This document shows, one piece after another, positions 13,932-17,637 of a DNA stretch of 17,637 nt. Source of the DNA: CAWKZT01 sp963854565 (lineage in GTDB: Bacteria > Actinomycetota > Acidimicrobiia > Acidimicrobiales > JAHEJN01); contig CAWKZT010000030.1 in assembly GCA_963854565.1 (NCBI GenBank), positions 1 to 17,637 of the forward strand, given 5' to 3'. Within the stretch, counting starts at the first letter, position 1. Each line of letters opens with the position of its first letter. The notes under the pieces are model-generated. The model ran no database searches and had not been told where the DNA came from. It saw only the letters and a program-made list of their open reading frames with translations. Made by a program: the position numbers and the translations under genes.

Positions 13932-14473
13932 GACGCAACTCCGAGTGTCGCTGGCCGGCTTATAGCGAGCGCATCCTCGATGCCAACGAGTCGCATCTCG
14001 ACGTCGTGGCTGGCAAGTTCGTGTAGCCACATAATGATGGCATCGACCCGACCATTGGGGTCGTCGTAGTACTTGGGCCGGATCCCTACAGGAGCGAATC
14101 CGAATCGTGAATACAGGGCCTGTGCCCGGTGATTGCTGCTACGAACCTCGAGTGTCATGGCGGCGCAACCCGCGGCCCGGGCCTCGCGCATAAGGCCCAA
14201 CAAGATGACCGAGGCATAGCCCAATCCTTGCTCATCGGGTTCGACCGCCATCACGCCAATATGGCCATCGTCGTCCAGATACAGAACCGAACCGTGGCCC
14301 ATTACCGTGCGGCCACGACGCAGCACCAAGTGCACGCCCGGGCGACTGTGGTCGACATCACCCATCAGAAGCTTGCGTCCCCACGGGTTGGGAAAGACCT
14401 TCTCGTCGATGCCGATGACGGTATCGATATCGCGCTGGCGAATACGATCGAGCGAAATGCGAGACCGTCTCAT
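13928..14473 (-). CDS. rimI: Ribosomal protein S18 alanine N-acetyltransferase family (RimI)
   Basis: GNAT-fold acetyltransferase. VMAVEPDEQGLGYASVIL holds the acetyl-CoA motif (Q-G-x-G-x-A), and LEVRSSNHRAQALYSRFGF followed by GIRPKYY carries the conserved C-terminal RimI features. ATG 14473 gives 181 residues and overlaps the tsaB stop as ATGA. A longer frame to 14542 lies inside tsaB and is less likely. A C-terminal extension of roughly 25 residues after IIMWLHEL makes it longer than the usual ~150. Its place between tsaB and tsaD is conserved in actinomycetes. Confidence 0.9.
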   Translation of the reverse strand: MRRSRISLDRIRQRDIDTVIGIDEKVFPNPWGRKLLMGDVDHSRPGVHLVLRRGRTVMGHGSVLYLDDDGHIGVMAVEPDEQGLGYASVILLGLMREARAAGCAAMTLEVRSSNHRAQALYSRFGFAPVGIRPKYYDDPNGRVDAIIMWLHELASHDVEMRLVGIEDALAISRPATLGVAS

Positions 14474-15168
14474 TGATCGCCTCGTACATTCCAGTTGATC
14501 TCGGCATCGGGCAGCCGGAGGTACACCGGTTTGAGATCCCATGGTTGGACAAATTCTTCGCGCAGGGCCTGCGCATGAGCTAACTGCACCAATGAAGCGG
14601 CCGACGGATACGCCAAACCCTGTTCGGCAATCTCGGTCCGTCGATCTTGACTAAATATTGCTTCGTATTTAATGGCCCCGTCGCCTACCAACAACGCATC
14701 GGACCCTTGGGCTTGAAGCTCGCTGGCCGCCTGTTCGGGCGTGCCCACCTTCTGCTCACCAAGACGCTGAATACCTCCGGGAACCTGGCGATAAAAGGCG
14801 TAAAAAACCTCGCCTCGACGAGCATCGAGCGTGGCCATGATGAGCTTGCTGGTGAAACGCACCGGAAAGGCCACCAAGTCGAGGCTGGTAACACCGATCA
14901 TCGGCACACCCAGACCAAAGGCCATAGAGATCGCCGTGGTGATACCAACTCGCAACCCGGTGTACAGTCCCGGCCCAAGATCAACCGCTACAACACTGAT
15001 TTCGTCAAGGCTGATGCGGGCCTGCTTACGAACGAAGTCGATTTGGGGCGCCAGCATCTCGGCGTGTTGTTTGCCACGAGCGGAGTGCGTCGACGCAAGA
15101 ACACCTTCGTGCCCGCCGATGGCACAACCAACCTGATTGGTAGCGCTCTCTACCCCGAGGATCAACAT
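14470..15168 (-). CDS. tsaB: t6A biosynthesis protein TsaB
   Basis: Non-catalytic ASKHA-fold partner of TsaD. The 232-residue sequence begins MLILGVESATNQVGCAIGG and contains HSARGKQHAEMLAP and VDLGPGLYTGLRVGITTA, the typical TsaB core, then LDARRGEVFYAFY. The ATG at 15168 overlaps the end of tsaE by seven bases. The stop overlaps the rimI start by four bases. Normal length, no defects seen. Confidence 0.95.
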   Translation of the reverse strand: MLILGVESATNQVGCAIGGHEGVLASTHSARGKQHAEMLAPQIDFVRKQARISLDEISVVAVDLGPGLYTGLRVGITTAISMAFGLGVPMIGVTSLDLVAFPVRFTSKLIMATLDARRGEVFYAFYRQVPGGIQRLGEQKVGTPEQAASELQAQGSDALLVGDGAIKYEAIFSQDRRTEIAEQGLAYPSAASLVQLAHAQALREEFVQPWDLKPVYLRLPDAEINWNVRGDQ

Positions 15169-15656
15169 GGGGCACTCTGTGATCGCTGGAACACTTCAAC
15201 AAGGGTACGGGAGCGCGCCGTCCAGGCGGTTCCGGTCGCGCGGAAGGTGAGTACTCGATCGTCGAAACCCTCGCCAAAGGTGAACTCGATCTCCATGAAA
15301 TTAGCCGGCAGCGCCGGAGCCACAACATCGCCCCACTCGACCACCGTGACCGAATTGCCCTCGAGAAGTTCGGGGATGGCCAGGTCGACAACTTCGGCCA
15401 TCTGCTCCAAGCGGTAAACATCGAGATGATTGAGCGTGAGTCGACCTTTATACACCTGCGCCAAGGTAAAGGTCGGACTGGTAACCGGCTCGGTGACTCC
15501 AAGCGCCGTGGCCAAGCCCTTAGTGAATGCGGTCTTGCCGGCACCAAGGTCGCCCGCCAACAGAACCAGGTCACCAGCCTGAACTACAGCAGCGAACGCG
15601 GCGGCTATAGCCTGCGTTTCTTCGACTGAAGTAGTGGTGAGCCGTAATTCAGACAC
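15162..15656 (-). CDS. tsaE: t6A biosynthesis ATPase TsaE
   Basis: P-loop ATPase required for cycling of the TsaB-TsaD complex. The 164-residue protein has Walker A GDLGAGKT (35-42), VTSPTFTLAQVY (58-69), HLDVYRL with Asp79, and the family VVEWGD segment (105-110). It starts at GTG 15656 with only a weak AAGG adjacent, so the start is less sure than the identity. It is first in the tight tsaE-tsaB-rimI-tsaD run, 57 bases after the dprE1-like gene. Confidence 0.95.
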   Translation of the reverse strand: MSELRLTTTSVEETQAIAAAFAAVVQAGDLVLLAGDLGAGKTAFTKGLATALGVTEPVTSPTFTLAQVYKGRLTLNHLDVYRLEQMAEVVDLAIPELLEGNSVTVVEWGDVVAPALPANFMEIEFTFGEGFDDRVLTFRATGTAWTARSRTLVEVFQRSQSAPC

Positions 15657-15713
15657 CTTGTGATAGTACTTCGCCGCGGCTTATGAGCGAACGTTGCCAC
15701 CGCGTTTGAGTAA

Positions 15714-17015
15714 TTAGGGGACCAAGCCGAGACGCCGACCAAGATCGGACCGAAGTAACGCTCTGGGATCCATTCGATTGCGTGTGACCTGCCATTCGGC
15801 CAGCCTGGGGTACATCGCAACCATATGTTGGCGACGCAATCGGGCATCCTTCGCTAAGTAAATCCGACCCCCCGCTTCAATAACCAACTCGTCAAAGTCG
15901 TCCAACATTTGAGCCAACCCGCTCACCGCAGTAGGAATATCAAACGTCAACGTCCAACCCGGAATCGGAAACGACAGCGGACCACTGTTGGCCGCACCAA
16001 ATCGCTTGAGCACCGGCACGAACGTAGGCACCCGTTCGGAACTCAGTCGCTCGATGATGGTTTGCAGCGTTCGTTCCGCGCCAAACGGCACCACAAGTTG
16101 GTACTGAATGAACCCGCGGGTCCCGTAGAAATGGTTCCAGTCGGCCACCCCATCAAGAGGGTGAAAGAACTGCCCGATCGACGTTGATGCACCGAGGCGT
16201 TGCCGGGGCGCTTTGCGGTACCAGACTTCGTTAAAACCGCTGATTGTTGCCCGGTTCATAAAGTTCATTGGCCCGACGTGGGGCACGCTGACGAGGGGCG
16301 ACAACAGCAATTTGTTACCCGGCGATGCAACCGAACCGTGATCGCCTGATGTCAGAACCGAGCGTCCCAATGACTGGCCGGTTGCCAAAAGATCTACCCA
16401 AGCGACGCTGTACCGGTGATGCTTATCCGCCTCGGCCAACGCGGCCAGGCATCCGTCAAGGTCAGTCGTTCGGACCGTGTCAACCACCATGGCTGGCGAT
16501 TCAATCCGCACCACCGAAAACGTGCAGGACCGCACGCGACCGGTAAGACCCATGCCACCAATGGTCGCCCAGAACTCCTCATCAGCGGGCGTGAGAACCA
16601 CTTCTTCGCCACCGCTGAGAATGAGCACAAGGGAGTGGACATGATGGCCCCAAGATCCATCGTGGTGATGGTTCTTTCCGTGAATGTCCGCCGCTACTGC
16701 CCCACCCACCGTGACGTCAGCTGTTCCCGGCGTCACGGGGACAAAGAACCCGCGCGGGACGAGATAGTCGATAAGTTCTCGAATCGTTGTTGATCCCGAA
16801 GCAGTACACAACGCAGTTACATCGTCGAGGGTGATCGAACCCACGCTTGGGATTGGTGTCAACGCGCCACCTGCGTTGAGCGCGGCGTCACCATAAGACC
16901 TTCCTAATCCCCGACTCAGGGCATGGGGCTCAGATGATTCGTCGCCCGCGGAAACCGGCGTACCACCCCAACCCGCAAACAAGCGTCGCCGCATCTCAGA
17001 CACCGTAAACGCCAC
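15714..17015 (-). CDS. dprE1: DprE1-like decaprenylphosphoryl-ribose 2'-oxidase (FAD)
   Basis: Predicted to oxidise decaprenylphosphoryl-ribose, a step toward the arabinose donor for cell-wall arabinan. SRGLGRSYGDAALNAGG (34-50) and GGAVAADIHGKNHHHDGSWG (104-123) are characteristic DprE1 FAD-domain segments, and YLAKD with Lys389 matches the active-site lysine region. PIPGWTLTFDIPT (350-362) has Thr357 where M. tuberculosis DprE1 has Cys387. The N-terminus is about 20 residues short between GWGGT and SRGLGRSYGD. GTG 17015 overlaps the upstream gene by 20 bases; ATG 16994, one base after that gene's stop, is an alternative. Pairing with the neighbouring UbiA protein supports the call. Confidence 0.83.
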   Translation of the reverse strand: MAFTVSEMRRRLFAGWGGTPVSAGDESSEPHALSRGLGRSYGDAALNAGGALTPIPSVGSITLDDVTALCTASGSTTIRELIDYLVPRGFFVPVTPGTADVTVGGAVAADIHGKNHHHDGSWGHHVHSLVLILSGGEEVVLTPADEEFWATIGGMGLTGRVRSCTFSVVRIESPAMVVDTVRTTDLDGCLAALAEADKHHRYSVAWVDLLATGQSLGRSVLTSGDHGSVASPGNKLLLSPLVSVPHVGPMNFMNRATISGFNEVWYRKAPRQRLGASTSIGQFFHPLDGVADWNHFYGTRGFIQYQLVVPFGAERTLQTIIERLSSERVPTFVPVLKRFGAANSGPLSFPIPGWTLTFDIPTAVSGLAQMLDDFDELVIEAGGRIYLAKDARLRRQHMVAMYPRLAEWQVTRNRMDPRALLRSDLGRRLGLVP

Positions 17016-17637
17016 CGATGAACGTTATAGCCCACACCGCTCCCAGGATCTGGAGCGGACGATCGCGCCAAAACACTTCCTCCGGTGCCGCGCCCTCGCC
17101 ATGATGCAACAGAGACTGGTACCGAAACAGGCCCATCAAGACGGGAAGAACCGAAACCTCGCCCCACCAGTTCTCATCCTGGGAACCAGTCGAAGTCTCA
17201 ATTGCCCAGAGACCATAAGTAAAGGCCGTTACCAAGATCGAAATCGTAAGAACCATCTGCAGCGCAGAGCGAGAATAGGCCGTCAGCACCCGGCGGTGAC
17301 TTCCGGCATCGGTTCCGAGTTCGTTGAGTTCCGCGAATCGCTTGCCCGCCACCACGAACAGTGATGCAGCCCCGGTGGTGCCAAGAAACCAGGGTGAGAC
17401 CCCGACATTGACTGCAACGGCTCCGCCAATAGCCCGGAGCATGAATCCCGCCGCCAGAACAATCAACTCCAGACCCACGACCCGCTTGATCCACACACTG
17501 TAGGTAACCGTCGTCACCGCGTACGCCCCGAGCACCACCAACATGGCCCATTCGCCTGTCGAAAGGCCAAACAAAACCCCAATCAACACCAAGATGACGG
17601 CCAACCGCACGGCCGACGCACGAGCCAACGTTCCCGC
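16996..17637 (-). CDS. UbiA-family prenyltransferase, decaprenyl-phosphate phosphoribosyltransferase-like (3' part)
   Basis: The frame is open at the right edge and gives the last 213 residues of a polytopic membrane protein with several hydrophobic segments. YSVWIKRVVGLELIVLAAGFMLRAIGG and SLFVVAGKRFAELNEL resemble the C-terminal half of the mycobacterial UbiA protein Rv3806c, which joins phosphoribosyl pyrophosphate to decaprenyl phosphate. The first aspartate-rich motif would lie outside the window, so activity cannot be judged. Where I recall an Asp after the YSxxxK motif in the family, this protein has Glu (GLELI). It directly precedes the dprE1-like gene, the next step of the same pathway. 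Confidence 0.8.
   Translation of the reverse strand, partial: AGTLARASAVRLAVILVLIGVLFGLSTGEWAMLVVLGAYAVTTVTYSVWIKRVVGLELIVLAAGFMLRAIGGAVAVNVGVSPWFLGTTGAASLFVVAGKRFAELNELGTDAGSHRRVLTAYSRSALQMVLTISILVTAFTYGLWAIETSTGSQDENWWGEVSVLPVLMGLFRYQSLLHHGEGAAPEEVFWRDRPLQILGAVWAITFIGGVYGV

Noticed and set aside
13932..14030. 33-residue N-terminal extension of TsaD
   Set aside because: It lies wholly inside rimI, is Arg/Cys-rich and unlike the family, and the ATGA overlap at 13931 gives a canonical start.

Overview
The window reads as an ordinary chromosomal segment of an actinomycete (Actinomycetota). The support is a GuaB3-type IMP dehydrogenase next to guaA, a DinB/mycothiol-isomerase-like protein of the TIGR03086 type, an actinobacterial-style GroEL with a GGM-rich tail, a DprE1-like oxidase beside a decaprenyl-phosphate phosphoribosyltransferase-like UbiA protein, and a recognisable actinobacterial gene order. 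A lineage outside the classical mycolata, perhaps Acidimicrobiia, is a guess from overall impression only. Almost everything is on the minus strand. Coding is dense, no gene-free stretch exceeds 300 bases, and I see no RNA genes, insertion sequences or CRISPR arrays.

Layout from high to low coordinates, which is the direction of transcription on the minus strand: (1) 17637-15714, the 3' part of a UbiA-family phosphoribosyltransferase and a DprE1-like FAD oxidase, two successive steps toward decaprenyl-phosphoryl-arabinose. (2) 15656-12933, tsaE-tsaB-rimI-tsaD, the tRNA t6A-modification cluster with overlapping genes. (3) 12878-12303, a gamma-glutamylcyclotransferase-like protein. (4) 12257-8117, a xylose catabolic island: a plus-strand ROK/XylR-type regulator divergent from xylA-xylB, with an AT-rich intergenic region carrying an inverted repeat that may be its operator. 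(5) 8080-6010, groES-groEL behind an exact CIRCE operator and ending in a strong hairpin terminator. (6) 5935-3820, a MalY/PatB-type PLP C-S lyase, a 49-residue small protein and a CoA-pyrophosphatase-like Nudix hydrolase that appears to start at CTG. (7) 3665-248, guaB3-guaA and a TIGR03086-type metal-binding protein. (8) 1-199, the last codons of a convergent plus-strand gene (perhaps an F420/LLM oxidoreductase), a perfect 25-bp-stem palindrome and a G-tract repeat with a quadruplex pattern.

In Mycobacterium tuberculosis the order is tsaE-tsaB-rimI-tsaD-groES-groEL, with guaB2-guaB3 further along. Here the same backbone is present, but the cyclotransferase gene and the xylose island sit between tsaD and groES. 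The most useful observations are this island and its candidate operator, the family of NTGA gene overlaps (ATGA twice, TTGA, CTGA) with a non-canonical start on the Nudix gene, the small gene before it, the Cys-to-Thr change in DprE1 at the benzothiazinone target position, and the palindrome plus G-rich repeat at the left edge. I did not find a clearly new multi-gene system.
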